Source: Rhizorhapis sp036570425 (GTDB lineage Bacteria; Pseudomonadota; Alphaproteobacteria; Sphingomonadales; Sphingomonadaceae). From it: a stretch of 64,000 bases of DNA. Below are positions 16,652 to 25,577 of the stretch, piece after piece. The translations under genes and the position numbers were made by a program. The notes beneath the pieces are model-generated. The model made no database searches and had not been told where the DNA came from. It saw only the letters and a program-made list of their open reading frames with translations. Position 1 is the first letter of the stretch. Every line of letters begins with the position of its first letter. Where the stretch lies: the NCBI GenBank assembly GCA_036570425.1, contig DATCYF010000017.1, positions 62,001 through 126,000 on the forward strand, read 5' to 3'.

Positions 16652-17872
16652 ATGGCAACCATAGCTGACGCATCCGTGCCGCCGCACGTTCCGGCGGAAC
16701 TGGTAAGGCCGTCACCCTTCGTCTTCGGAACGATTACCGAAGCAGATCCCTTTAATGAGTGGGTTCCGGAAATCCATGCTGGCCCGCCGATCTTCTATGC
16801 GCCCAACGCCTATCCGGGCATGGGCCCGGCGTGGGTCGTGCGGCGCATGGCCGATATGCGCGAAATCTACATGGATACCGCAACCTTTTCGAGCAAGGAT
16901 TTCTCGCCTTATTCCAAACTGGTCGGCGATAGCTGGACGAACTTGCCGGTCGAAATCGATCCGCCGGAACACGCCAAGTATCGCGCGTTCGCCAACCCGC
17001 TTTTCACGCCCGCAGCGATGGCAAAACTGGAAGACAAGATCCGGAAATATGCCGTCGAATATGTTGAGGGCTTTCGAAGCAGGGGCGAATGCGAATTCAT
17101 GAGTGAATTTGCGTTCGAATTTCCCATCAAGGTGTTCCTGGAACTGATGGGCCTTCCGCTGGAGCGGGCTCCAGAATTCCTGGAGTGGGAAGTCGGCCTG
17201 CTGCATGCCCCTGACCTGCCGACCATGGCGGCAGCGACGCGATCGGTCGTCGATTTTCTGCGCGGCGAACTCGACAAGAGGCGGGACAATCCGCCCGATG
17301 ACGCTTTCGGCTTTGCGCTTCGTGCACAGGTCGAAGGGCGCCCGCTTACGGATGACGAATTGGTCGGCTTCACCTTCAACCTGTTCATTGGCGGGCTCGA
17401 TACTGTTTCGACGAACATGGGCCTGCAAATGCTTCATCTCGCCCAGCATCCTGAGGATCAGCGTTTTCTGCGCGAAAACCCGGCCCGCATCCCTCATGCC
17501 ATTGAGGAGTTGATGCGCGCCTACGCTCCAGTGACGGTATTCCGAACCTGCACGCGCGATGTGACGTTCAAGGGGGTCGAGATGAAAGCGGGTGAGAAGG
17601 TCGCCATGATGACAACGCTGGTCAATCGCGATCCCGAGGAATTCGAAGCGCCCAATGAGATCAGGCTGGACCGCAAGTCCCGGCATACCGCATTTGGCTT
17701 TGGCGTCCATACCTGTATCGGCATGCACCTCGCCCGCCGCGAACTTCGGATCGCGCTGGAGGAAATGCTTGCCCGCCTTCCGGAATTCAGCGTCAAGCCG
17801 GGGCACACCATGCGCCGCTGGCTGGGTATGATACAGCCGGTCGAACTGCCATTGGTCTGGAAGGTTGATTAA
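16652..17872 (+). CDS. Cytochrome P450
   Basis: 406 residues, typical of soluble bacterial P450s. The I-helix has FIGGLDTVSTN (normally AGxDT), the K-helix has the ExxR motif in EELMR, and the heme loop FGFGVHTCIGMHLARRE supplies the thiolate Cys. It needs electrons from a ferredoxin and reductase, but no such genes are adjacent, so it must use partners encoded elsewhere. ATG 16652 follows GAGGAGAG. It is divergent from an HxlR regulator. The substrate could be a terpenoid, fatty acid or aromatic compound; sequence does not tell. Confidence 0.95.
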   Translation: MATIADASVPPHVPAELVRPSPFVFGTITEADPFNEWVPEIHAGPPIFYAPNAYPGMGPAWVVRRMADMREIYMDTATFSSKDFSPYSKLVGDSWTNLPVEIDPPEHAKYRAFANPLFTPAAMAKLEDKIRKYAVEYVEGFRSRGECEFMSEFAFEFPIKVFLELMGLPLERAPEFLEWEVGLLHAPDLPTMAAATRSVVDFLRGELDKRRDNPPDDAFGFALRAQVEGRPLTDDELVGFTFNLFIGGLDTVSTNMGLQMLHLAQHPEDQRFLRENPARIPHAIEELMRAYAPVTVFRTCTRDVTFKGVEMKAGEKVAMMTTLVNRDPEEFEAPNEIRLDRKSRHTAFGFGVHTCIGMHLARRELRIALEEMLARLPEFSVKPGHTMRRWLGMIQPVELPLVWKVD

Positions 17873-17923
17873 GGCAAAGCATCCTCGTCACAGGCAATCC
17901 GGAGCGATGAAGGTGAAACCGTG

Positions 17924-17951
17924 TTGAACCCCGGCGCTGCTTTTCTATAAT
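17924..17951 (+). promoter_or_regulatory. Strong sigma70-type promoter
   Basis: TTGAAC (17924-17929), a 16-base spacer and a perfect TATAAT (17946-17951) lie 19 bases upstream of the small gene at 17971. This is one of the best housekeeping-type promoters in the window. Confidence 0.7.
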
Positions 17952-17970
17952 ATCGCAACAAAGGAGATGC

Positions 17971-18216
17971 ATGATGCAAGGCATGGAAGGAGAGGATTGT
18001 CCCTTCGAGTTCAATTTCGATCCCGCGACGTTCAAGATCGGAGATACCGTCAGCTACCGGGTGACCGGCAGCCTTGAAGGGTTCCCGTTTGCTGGCACAT
18101 TGCTGGAAGTGCATGATGATTATGTCGTCATCAGTGGCGATCCGGGCGATCCGGCAAGCCGAATGCGGGGGACACGCGAAAGTCGGCCGGTAGTGGCCGA
18201 AGCTGATATTTGCTAG
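17971..18216 (+). CDS. Small acidic hypothetical protein
   Basis: 81 residues; two consecutive ATGs (17971, 17974) follow AGGAG, the second with better spacing. It is beta-rich and acidic: an N-terminal CPFEFNFDPATFKIGDTVSYRV, then EGFPFAGTLLEVHDDYVVIS. This resembles a small SH3-like or beta-barrel domain, but I do not recognise a family. It is not a ferredoxin (too few Cys), so it is not the P450's partner. It has its own strong promoter. Confidence 0.7.
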   Translation: MMQGMEGEDCPFEFNFDPATFKIGDTVSYRVTGSLEGFPFAGTLLEVHDDYVVISGDPGDPASRMRGTRESRPVVAEADIC

Positions 18217-18311
18217 ATGACGGGGTTGGCGGACAAGTAAGCCAGCGGAGCAGAGCGGCCGCCACTAACTGACGACCAAGCCGCTTTCGCAATGGAGGCC
18301 GCTTGGCCGCT

Positions 18312-19076
18312 TCAAAGCTGCATGCCGCCGCTTGCCCGCAGTCTCTCTCCCGTTACCCACCGCGCGGCGTCAGACGCGAGGAATGCTACGACATCGGCAA
18401 TGTCCTCCGGCGTTCCCAGGCGGCCCAGAGCCGTCTGGCTTTCCAGCATCTCGACAAAAGGCTTGTTGTCCAGCAGGAAGGCGATGAAATCCGTCTTCGT
18501 CGCGCCTGGCGCGACGGCGTTCACGTTGATACCACGCGGGCCAAGGCCCGCTGCCAGTGAGATCGTGATGGAATCGACGGCTGCCTTGCTTGCGGCATAA
18601 GCGATTGCGCCGGGATAAGCATTGTGGCCCACCATCGACGAGATATTGATGATCCGTCCACCCCGTACCATCCGGGGGACGGCGTTCTGGGTTACGAACA
18701 GGAGGCCCTTGACGTTGGTATTGAAAACGCGGTCGAAATCGGCCTCGCGCAGCGTTTCGACATCGCCTTCCGCTCCCACTCCGGCATTATTCACAAGGAT
18801 ATCGAGACTCTTTGTACCGCCCGCAAGGAGATGCTCGTCGATCTTTGCAAACATTGATTTTATGTTATCAGGGTCCTGAACATCCGCTGCAACGGCAAAG
18901 GCCTGGCCGCCTGCTGCCTTAATATCGCGCACGACGGTGGCAGCAGCATCCTCACTCGCGCCAAAATGCACCGCCACATGCGCTCCTTCCGCCGCCAGAC
19001 GGAAAGCGATTTGCCTGCCAATCCCACGTGATGCGCCCGTAACCAGAGCCGCCTTGCCTTCAAAGCGAGCAGTCAT
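18312..19076 (-). CDS. Short-chain dehydrogenase/reductase
   Basis: 254 residues from ATG 19076. Classical SDR: cofactor motif TGASRGIG near the N-terminus, NNAG, the catalytic Ser in INISSMVG and YxxxK in YAASK, then the VNAVAPGATKTDF segment. Arg after the first glycine and no acidic residue at the end of strand 2 suggest NADPH preference. The end shows WVTGERLRASGGMQL, the usual SDR C-terminus. The frame is open to 19148 but homologues start near MTARFEGK. Substrate unknown. Confidence 0.93.
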   Translation of the reverse strand: MTARFEGKAALVTGASRGIGRQIAFRLAAEGAHVAVHFGASEDAAATVVRDIKAAGGQAFAVAADVQDPDNIKSMFAKIDEHLLAGGTKSLDILVNNAGVGAEGDVETLREADFDRVFNTNVKGLLFVTQNAVPRMVRGGRIINISSMVGHNAYPGAIAYAASKAAVDSITISLAAGLGPRGINVNAVAPGATKTDFIAFLLDNKPFVEMLESQTALGRLGTPEDIADVVAFLASDAARWVTGERLRASGGMQL

Positions 19077-19309
19077 GTGTCTCTCCTTCTTGAATGGCGG
19101 TTTGGAACGCCTGCAAGAAGGGCTATCCGCTAACAAGGCCAGTAGCAACCGTGTAGCATCTTCAAAAAGGAGTGCCGCGGCTTCACCCTCCGGTCAACGA
19201 CGCGATCGGGTTGTGCGGTCAATCTGGATCAAAGGCGCATCTGACGGAAGAAGGGACGGCCACCGCCGCCCCTTACTCCAGTGACGAAATATCCCGTCAC
19301 GCGAACAGG

Positions 19310-19477
19310 TCAGAGCTTGTTGATAGCGCCCTTGACTTTGCCCTTCAGCTTTTGGCCTTCGCCTTTCACTTCCTGCGCTTTTCCTTCGCTGCGTACTTCC
19401 GCGTCTCCGCTCTCTTGCTTGACTTTGCCTGCAGCCTTGTTGGCTGTACCTTTCAGCTTGTCTTTCATTTCGCCCAT
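19310..19477 (-). CDS. CsbD-family stress protein
   Basis: 55 residues, charged and without large hydrophobic residues: MGEMKDKLKGTANKAAGKVK, then the repeated GKAQEVKGEGQKLKGKVKGA pattern. This matches the CsbD family, small and probably intrinsically disordered proteins induced by general stress. In alphaproteobacteria they often belong to the EcfG regulon. A GGAAC and a CGTT lie upstream but only 13 bases apart, so I do not call an EcfG promoter here. The short frame is unmistakable by composition. Confidence 0.9.
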   Translation of the reverse strand: MGEMKDKLKGTANKAAGKVKQESGDAEVRSEGKAQEVKGEGQKLKGKVKGAINKL

Positions 19478-19588
19478 GACATTTATCTCTTTCTAATCTG
19501 ACGCTGTTTAGAAATCAGCGCGCCATTGATGTAATCGAACGAAACTGCGTCTGAGTTCCGCGTTGGTGGGACGAGCCGTTGGGAACCT

Positions 19589-20209
19589 TCATTTCCGCAT
19601 TGCGATTTCGGCTGCCTGTTTCAGCTCGGCCACGAAGCGATCATATTCCTGGCCCGCCCGATCTCTGTCCCTGATCCTCAAAAGATAGCTTGGATGCACA
19701 GTCACCCATCCCTGCGACCCGTCGGCCAGTTGCTGAACCTCGCCACGCAGTTTTCCAATCGTGACGGGATGACCCAGAATTGCCCTTCCAGCCGTTGCTC
19801 CAAGCGCAATGGTCAGCGTGGGACGGATGATTGCCCGCTCCTTGTCCAGCCACCATCGGCAGGCTTCGATTTCACCGGCATCGGGCTTGGAATGCAGCCG
19901 TCGCTTGCCCCGCTGTTCGAATTTGAAATGCTTGACCGCATTGGTGACATAGACCTTCGCCCGGTCGATTCCCGCCTCGCCGAGCGCTCGGTCGAAGATT
20001 TGACCCGCCGGACCAATGAACGGCTTTCCTGCCAGATCTTCCCTGTCGCCGGGCTGTTCACCAACAAACAGCATCCGCGCATCAACAGCGCCTTCCCCGA
20101 ACACTGTCTGGGTCGCATTCTGGTAGAGATGGCATCGTGTGCAGCCGGCGGCGGCATCGCGGCACGCTTCCCACTCCGCCGCTGCCTGTTTCATGGGCCG
20201 TTCTGCCAT
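19589..20209 (-). CDS. udgX: UdgX-type uracil-DNA glycosylase/binding protein
   Basis: 206 residues from ATG 20209, preceded by GGAGG. It belongs to the family 4-like uracil-DNA glycosylases: four-Cys iron-sulfur ligands including the CTRCHLY start, motif A GEQPGDRED, and the HPSYLLR motif B. It also has a KRRLH loop, the hallmark of UdgX (KRRIH in mycobacteria), whose His forms a covalent bond with the abasic site after uracil removal. It is divergent from the Ku-LigD genes, pointing to joint use in DNA repair. The His is present, so suicide-type activity is expected. Confidence 0.93.
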   Translation of the reverse strand: MAERPMKQAAAEWEACRDAAAGCTRCHLYQNATQTVFGEGAVDARMLFVGEQPGDREDLAGKPFIGPAGQIFDRALGEAGIDRAKVYVTNAVKHFKFEQRGKRRLHSKPDAGEIEACRWWLDKERAIIRPTLTIALGATAGRAILGHPVTIGKLRGEVQQLADGSQGWVTVHPSYLLRIRDRDRAGQEYDRFVAELKQAAEIAMRK

Positions 20210-20348
20210 TGATGTGCCTCCTGCCGGAACCGTAAGGCGTGGGGCGAACAGGAGCGCTAACCTATGTGAGGCGCGCACGGTCCGAAAGGTTCGCTGGGAA
20301 CCGGAGGCCAATGCGAAGGATTGTTTCCGTTCAAAGCAGGAGCCTCAC

Positions 20349-21245
20349 ATGGCCGCACGGGCATATTGGCAGGGACAGATCAGGCTGGCGCTGGTCTCCA
20401 TAGCAGTGGAAGTCTATTCGGCCACCAAAAGCGGCGCTCAAATTTCCTTTCGGCAAATACACGAACCATCTGGGAAACCCGTCAAATATGAAAAGGTTGT
20501 GCCCGGCATAGGGCCGGTCGATCCGGACGAGATTCTGAAAGGCTTCGAATATGAGAAGGGCAGCTATGTGCTGCTCGATCCCGAAGAAGCGGAAGCGGTG
20601 AAGCTGGAAAGCAAGAAGACGCTTGAACTTACACAGTTCGTCGACGCGCATGAAATCGACGTGCTCTATTATGAGAAGCCCTATTATGTGGTGCCCGCCG
20701 ACGATCTTGCGGAGGAGGCTTTCATTGTGCTGCGCGACGCGCTCCGCAAGACCAGGAAGGTGGGGCTGGGCCAGTTGACGCTCCGCGGACGCGAATATGT
20801 GGTCAGCCTGAAGCCCTGCGGCCGGGGCATGGTGCTGGAAACGCTTCGCTATGCCGACGAAGTGAACAAGGCCGCGTCGTATTTCCGCGACATCGGCGAT
20901 GCCAAGCCGGACGAGGAGCTTCTGGAATTGGCCGAGACACTGATCCAGAAGAAAACCGCTCCATTCGATGCCAGCGTCTTCCATGACCGCTATATCGATG
21001 CGCTGAAGGATCTGGTGCAGCGTAAGCTGAAGGCTAAAGGCGGCAAGGTGACGCCAGAGGAAGAGCCAGCCCGGCCGAGCGGATCGAATGTCGTGGACTT
21101 GATGGCCGCGCTCAAGAAATCACTCGAGAAGCCCGAAGGCAAGGCCCCTGCAACCAAGACTACCGCGCGAAAGGCCCCCGCCAAAAAGGCTCCGGCAAAG
21201 CAGCCTGCGGCGGAGAAGCCAGCAACCAGGCGGAAGAAGGCCTGA
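20349..21245 (+). CDS. ku: Ku homologue, non-homologous end joining
   Basis: 298 residues from ATG 20349, which follows CAGGAG. The Ku core runs from the first residues (ARAYWQGQIRLALVSIAVEVYSA) to about residue 230, including the conserved LVDAHEID-like segment and YADEVN. The C-terminus is a Lys/Ala/Pro-rich tail (KAPAKKAPAKQPAAEK), typical of bacterial Ku that binds DNA non-specifically. It forms a ring on double-strand break ends and recruits LigD, encoded 3 bp downstream. The two genes are an operon. Confidence 0.96.
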   Translation: MAARAYWQGQIRLALVSIAVEVYSATKSGAQISFRQIHEPSGKPVKYEKVVPGIGPVDPDEILKGFEYEKGSYVLLDPEEAEAVKLESKKTLELTQFVDAHEIDVLYYEKPYYVVPADDLAEEAFIVLRDALRKTRKVGLGQLTLRGREYVVSLKPCGRGMVLETLRYADEVNKAASYFRDIGDAKPDEELLELAETLIQKKTAPFDASVFHDRYIDALKDLVQRKLKAKGGKVTPEEEPARPSGSNVVDLMAALKKSLEKPEGKAPATKTTARKAPAKKAPAKQPAAEKPATRRKKA

Positions 21246-21248
21246 ACC

Positions 21249-23693
21249 ATGGCGGAAGCAGCCGACCCCCTCAGCCGCTACAACGCCAAGCGCGACTTTG
21301 CCAAAACCGCTGAGCCGCGTGGGGAACGGGCCAAGGCCAAGGGCGATCTCTTCATCGTACAGAAACATGATGCCACACGACTGCATTGGGATTTGCGTCT
21401 GGAAATAGACGGCGTTCTCAAAAGCTGGGCCGTGACGCGCGGGCCAAGCCCTGATCCGGCGGACAAGAGACTGGCGGTCCGCACGGAGGATCATCCGCTA
21501 AGCTATGGCAGCTTCGAAGGGACGATTCCGGCGAAGGAATATGGCGGCGGCACCGTCATGCTGTGGGACAAAGGACGCTGGGAGCCGGTCAAGGGCAAGA
21601 GCGCAAAAGACCTTGAGAAAGGACATCTCCATTTCGTTCTGCATGGGGAACGGATGAAGGGCGAATGGCTGCTCGTCCGAATGAAAGGAAAGCCCCGCGA
21701 AAAGAATGAGAACTGGCTGCTCCGCAAAGTCGAGGACGATCATGCGGGCCCTGCGGACTCCTTGACCGGCCGCGCGCTTACAAGCGTCAAAACGGGGCGG
21801 ACGATGCAGGAGATTGCAGAGAATGCTACTCCCCGCAAACAGAGCAAAGCGGCAGCGCGCGGCAAGAAGGCTGTGAAGATGCCGGCATTTCAGAAGCCTC
21901 AGCTTGCCACGCTTGTCGATCATGTCCCCACTGGAAACCAGTGGCTCCACGAACTGAAATATGACGGCTATCGTTGCCTGCTGGCTAAGAGCGCCGATCA
22001 GATTCGTGCCTATACGCGCTCGGGGCTCGACTGGTCGGAGAAATTTTCCGAAATCGTTGCTTCCGCTCCGGACATTGATGTGGATTCTGCGCTGCTTGAT
22101 GGCGAAATTGTCTGGTTGGGTCCTGAGGGAAAGCCCGATTTTTCCGGATTGCAGGCAGCGCTGAAATCGGGCGGCAAGGGCCTCACCTATTTTGTTTTCG
22201 ACCTGCTGGAGGTCGACGGCGAGGATCTCACCCGGCTCCCCAATATATTGCGCAAGGAAAGGCTTCGCGGCCTGATCCCCGGCCAACGCGACGCGGTGAT
22301 CCAATATGCCGACCATATTGTAGGGGAGGGGGAAAAGCTGCTGCGCCTCATGTGCGATGCAGGGCAGGAAGGCATCATCGCCAAAAAAGCCGATGCGCCT
22401 TATTCCGGCCGCCGCACGATGAACTGGCTGAAGATCAAGTGCACGCTGCGGCAGGAATTCGTGATCGTGGGATGGACGACCAGCAAAGCGAAAGGCCGCC
22501 CCTTCGCGTCATTGGTGCTGGCGCAGAATAGCGCTGACGGATGGCGCTATGCTGGCCGCGTCGGCACCGGCTTCGGTGCGGATGTGCTGGAGGATCTGGG
22601 GAAAAAGATGGCGCCCCTTGCCCAGAACACCGCCGCCCTGGATGTGCCGCGTGAAATGCGCCGCGGGGTGCATTGGGTGAAGCCCGAGCTTGTCGCCGAA
22701 ATCGCCTTTGCTGAATTCACTGCCGAAGGCGTGGTCAGGCATGCCAGCTTCATTGGCCTGCGAGGGGACAAGTCAGCGAAGGAGGTCGTCCCGGAACGTC
22801 CCGTGTCGACGCCGGAGGACAATGCTCCCACATCGGCAGTCAAGATCACGAACCCGGATCGTATCATTTTTCCCGGATCGAATATCAGCAAGGGCCAACT
22901 GGCGGAATATTATATGTCCGTGTCCGCCATCATGCTGCCCTGGGTCGCAAACCGGCCGATCAGTCTCGTGCGCTGCCCCGAGGGCAGGGCACGGAAATGC
23001 TTTTTCCAGAAGCATGATGCCGGAAGTTTCGGGGAACATGTTCGCCATGTTGAGATCCGGGAAAAAAATGGGGAAAAGCAGCCTTACCTTTATATCTCCG
23101 ATGCTGACGGCATCGCCACTTGCGTCCAGATGGGCACTATAGAATTTCACGGCTGGGGTTCGCTCGCCAGTGATGTGGAAAAGCCCGATCGTATGGTTCT
23201 GGATCTTGACCCTGACGAGGGCCTCGACTTCGATATGGTGCGAAAAGCGGCAATGGATATGAAACGGCATCTGTCCGATCTGGGCCTTGTCAGCTTTCCC
23301 ATGCTCACCGGCGGCAAGGGCGTGCATGTGGTCGTGCCGTTAACTCCACAAGCGGAATGGCCACTGGTCACTGACTTCACCAAGCGCTTCGCCACTGCCT
23401 TGTCCGAAGCGGAGCCGGAGCGGTTTACGGCAACCATGTCGAAGGCCCGGCGGAAGGGACGCATCTTTGTGGACTGGCTGCGTAACCAGCGCGGATCAAC
23501 CGCCATCATGCCTTATGCCGTTCGCGCCCGTCCCGACGCGCCGGTGGCCGCGCCTGTCACCTGGGACGAACTGGCCGATATCGAGAAAGGTTCGCGGTTC
23601 ACATTGAAGGATCGCGATTTGCTGCTCGAACGCGCAAGAAGCCGCGCCTTGTCCGGCTGGGGGATCGCAAGTCAGGTGCTGCCTGACAGATGA
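21249..23693 (+). CDS. ligD: Multidomain DNA ligase D
   Basis: 814 residues with three domains in the order phosphoesterase (about 1-190, HDATRLHWDLRLE), ATP-dependent ligase (about 215-520; adenylation Lys in ELKYDGYRCLL) and primase/polymerase (about 540-810; LDLDPDEGLDFD metal motif and GGKGVHVVVPL). It seals and fills double-strand breaks with Ku. The phosphoesterase-ligase-polymerase order matches Pseudomonas LigD, not the mycobacterial order. ATG 21249 comes 3 bp after the ku stop. All catalytic motifs are present. Confidence 0.96.
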   Translation: MAEAADPLSRYNAKRDFAKTAEPRGERAKAKGDLFIVQKHDATRLHWDLRLEIDGVLKSWAVTRGPSPDPADKRLAVRTEDHPLSYGSFEGTIPAKEYGGGTVMLWDKGRWEPVKGKSAKDLEKGHLHFVLHGERMKGEWLLVRMKGKPREKNENWLLRKVEDDHAGPADSLTGRALTSVKTGRTMQEIAENATPRKQSKAAARGKKAVKMPAFQKPQLATLVDHVPTGNQWLHELKYDGYRCLLAKSADQIRAYTRSGLDWSEKFSEIVASAPDIDVDSALLDGEIVWLGPEGKPDFSGLQAALKSGGKGLTYFVFDLLEVDGEDLTRLPNILRKERLRGLIPGQRDAVIQYADHIVGEGEKLLRLMCDAGQEGIIAKKADAPYSGRRTMNWLKIKCTLRQEFVIVGWTTSKAKGRPFASLVLAQNSADGWRYAGRVGTGFGADVLEDLGKKMAPLAQNTAALDVPREMRRGVHWVKPELVAEIAFAEFTAEGVVRHASFIGLRGDKSAKEVVPERPVSTPEDNAPTSAVKITNPDRIIFPGSNISKGQLAEYYMSVSAIMLPWVANRPISLVRCPEGRARKCFFQKHDAGSFGEHVRHVEIREKNGEKQPYLYISDADGIATCVQMGTIEFHGWGSLASDVEKPDRMVLDLDPDEGLDFDMVRKAAMDMKRHLSDLGLVSFPMLTGGKGVHVVVPLTPQAEWPLVTDFTKRFATALSEAEPERFTATMSKARRKGRIFVDWLRNQRGSTAIMPYAVRARPDAPVAAPVTWDELADIEKGSRFTLKDRDLLLERARSRALSGWGIASQVLPDR

Positions 23694-23785
23694 TATCCGA
23701 AGCGCCCGGTGGTCCCTGAGAAGCCACTGGAACCTGGGAAGGCCAGCCTCTACTCAGTATGAACGGAGAAGAAGCGCTTCCTTGC

Positions 23786-24637
23786 CTAGCTGCCGACCAC
23801 CATGCCTCCATTGGGATGCAGTATCTGGCCGCTCATGTAGCTGGCATCATCGCACGCCAGGAAAAGGAAGCTGGGGGCGACCTCATTGGGCTGGCCCGGC
23901 CGTCCCATCGGTGTGCTCTCGCCGAAATGCTCCACCTTTTCCGGTGACGCGCCGCCAAAGGGATTAAGCGGGGTCCAGATGGGTCCGGGGGCAACGCCGT
24001 TCACCCGAATGCCCTTGTCGACGAGATTTTCCGATAGAGAACGCGTAAAGGCAGTAATGGCGCCTTTGGTCGACGAGTAATCAAGAAGCTCCTTCGATCC
24101 CTTGTACATCGTAACAGAGGTGCAGTTGACGATCGCCGCCCCTTCTTTCAAGTGATCCATCGCCGCCTGCACCATGAAGAACATGCCGAAAATATTCGTC
24201 TGAAACGTCCGGCGGAGCTGCTTTTCCGTAATATCCTGAATGTCCTTGTCGGGATGCTGTTCCCCGGCATTGTTGACCAGGATGTCAAGTCCGCCAAGTT
24301 CACGAACCGTCTGCTCCACCGCGGCCTTGCAAAAAGCGGCCTCGCCCACGTCACCTGCGATGGCTATGGCCTTTCGGCCCTCTGCCTCAACGATGCGGCA
24401 TGTCTCGCGAGCGTCGTCATGCTCGCACAGATAGACAATGGCAACATCGGCGCCCTCGCGCGCATAAAGAGCAGCAACCGCGCGCCCTATGCCGCTGTCT
24501 GCTCCCGTGATGAGGGCGACTTTGCCCTGCAATCGTCCCGAGCCGGGATAGCGCGGCTGCCAATCCGGTTTGGGCTCAAGCTTCTTTTCTTCCCCGGGCA
24601 GATCGTCTTCATGAATCATGGATTCGGTTGGGGACAT
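23786..24637 (-). CDS. SDR family oxidoreductase, YghA-like
   Basis: 283 residues from ATG 24637. An N-terminal extension of about 40 residues with PDWQPRYPGSGRLQGKVALITG is typical of the YghA/YdaD subgroup. The SDR motifs are TGADSGIGRAVA, NNAGEQ, a Ser in VNCTSVTMY, and YSSTK. The extended subgroup is often stress-induced. A perfect EcfG promoter lies 38 bp upstream, so it probably belongs to the general stress regulon. It converges on ligD, with a 92-bp gap. Confidence 0.93.
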   Translation of the reverse strand: MSPTESMIHEDDLPGEEKKLEPKPDWQPRYPGSGRLQGKVALITGADSGIGRAVAALYAREGADVAIVYLCEHDDARETCRIVEAEGRKAIAIAGDVGEAAFCKAAVEQTVRELGGLDILVNNAGEQHPDKDIQDITEKQLRRTFQTNIFGMFFMVQAAMDHLKEGAAIVNCTSVTMYKGSKELLDYSSTKGAITAFTRSLSENLVDKGIRVNGVAPGPIWTPLNPFGGASPEKVEHFGESTPMGRPGQPNEVAPSFLFLACDDASYMSGQILHPNGGMVVGS

Positions 24638-24674
24638 GACGCCTCTCCTGACTTTGCGCTGAATCTGCAAAAGC

Positions 24675-24699
24675 AACGGACTGCCGGCCCGTCCGTTCC
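24675..24699 (-). promoter_or_regulatory. EcfG-type general stress promoter of the YghA-like SDR
   Basis: On the minus strand, GGAAC (24699-24695), a 16-base spacer and CGTT (24678-24675) match the alphaproteobacterial EcfG consensus exactly. It lies 38 bp upstream of the SDR start. Confidence 0.8.
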
Positions 24700-24744
24700 C
24701 ACAATCGCCACACCATTCTGCGCGCCCGGAGAACCGCCCGCCGA

Positions 24745-24769
24745 ATTGAACTACTGGGCCTCTGCTTCG
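24745..24769 (+). promoter_or_regulatory. Probable EcfG-type promoter of the small membrane protein gene
   Basis: TGAAC (24745-24749), 16 bases and CGTT (24766-24769) differ from the EcfG consensus by one base. It faces away from the SDR promoter, so the 166-bp region would be a bidirectional stress promoter. Confidence 0.55.
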
Positions 24770-24803
24770 TTGGCCCATGTGAGACAAAGCAGAGGAGACC
24801 CAC

Positions 24804-25103
24804 ATGGGCCGTGGATGCCGTAGCGGATTGATAATCGTCCTGTTGCTGATCGTCATAGTGATCGTTCTGGTGGCGTTCGGCATAGTGGACATCACACAGA
24901 CCAGGCAGGCGAAATTGCCGGACGTGAATACGGAAGGCGGGCAGTTGCCCGGCTACGATGTTGATACGCCCGGAATCGACATCGGCACGGAAAAGAAGCA
25001 GATTACTGTGCCCGACATCGACGTGCACGAGGAGCAGAAGACCATAACGCTCCCCGATGTTGACGTGAAATCAGGGGATCAGGAGAAAACAACTGATCAG
25101 TGA
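24804..25103 (+). CDS. Membrane-anchored small protein with PD(V/I)DV repeats
   Basis: 99 residues, ATG 24804 after AGAGGAG. One very hydrophobic helix (residues about 8-27, LIIVLLLIVIVIVLVAFGIV) is followed by an acidic exported or periplasmic part with short beta-type repeats: LPDVNTE, LPGYDVDT, PGIDIGT, VPDIDVHE and LPDVDVKS. No family recognised. Its near-consensus EcfG promoter suggests a role in envelope stress. Two further small genes follow at short distance. Confidence 0.75.
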   Translation: MGRGCRSGLIIVLLLIVIVIVLVAFGIVDITQTRQAKLPDVNTEGGQLPGYDVDTPGIDIGTEKKQITVPDIDVHEEQKTITLPDVDVKSGDQEKTTDQ

Positions 25104-25116
25104 TGCCCCTGGACGG

Positions 25117-25548
25117 ATGACGGCGAGGATGGATATGGACAGCAAGCAACAGGAAAACGCGGAAGCCGGATCGACATACGGGGTAAGCACTGTGATCGAA
25201 CGGCTGGCACGCCATCTGGCGCTTGCCTGCCCTGACGAAGCCGATGATGGCGCGGAGGGGCTGCCTGCCTGGCATGGGCAGGTGGAACATGCCGCCACGA
25301 TCCTCGCGTTGATGAAAGAGCCCGATGAGGCGATGGCCCGGGAAGGCGACGGCGATATCTGGCGGCGGATGGTCGACGCGGCGCTAAGGGCGCGCTGGGA
25401 CCTGGATGCCGCGCTTCATGGACCTGCCGAAGCACCCCCCGGCGGCACCGACGAAGAGGGCGACATGCCCATCAATGCCGGTGACATGCAAAAGAAGGAT
25501 CCGGCGTCATGGCTTCAGTGGAGCAGCGGAAAGGATAAGGAGAAATAG
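25117..25548 (+). CDS. Hypothetical acidic protein
   Basis: 143 residues; ATGs at 25117, 25129 and 25135 are possible starts. A helical N-terminal half contains VIERLARHLALACPDEADDG and a HGQVEHAATILALMKEPDEAM segment. The C-terminal tail is disordered, rich in Gly, Asp and Lys. It lies 13 bp after the preceding small gene and 29 bp before the next, so all three may be one transcript. No function can be assigned. Confidence 0.65.
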   Translation: MTARMDMDSKQQENAEAGSTYGVSTVIERLARHLALACPDEADDGAEGLPAWHGQVEHAATILALMKEPDEAMAREGDGDIWRRMVDAALRARWDLDAALHGPAEAPPGGTDEEGDMPINAGDMQKKDPASWLQWSSGKDKEK

Positions 25549-25577
25549 GCGGAGCCGCAGCGCTCTGTTGGCAGCTT

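Noticed and set aside
16712..17806. A 364-codon minus-strand frame opposite the P450
   Set aside because: Composition is that of an antisense frame and the P450 motifs are decisive.
19478..19588. EcfG promoter upstream of the CsbD gene
   Set aside because: GGAAC and CGTT are present but only 13 bases apart, outside the 16-17 range.
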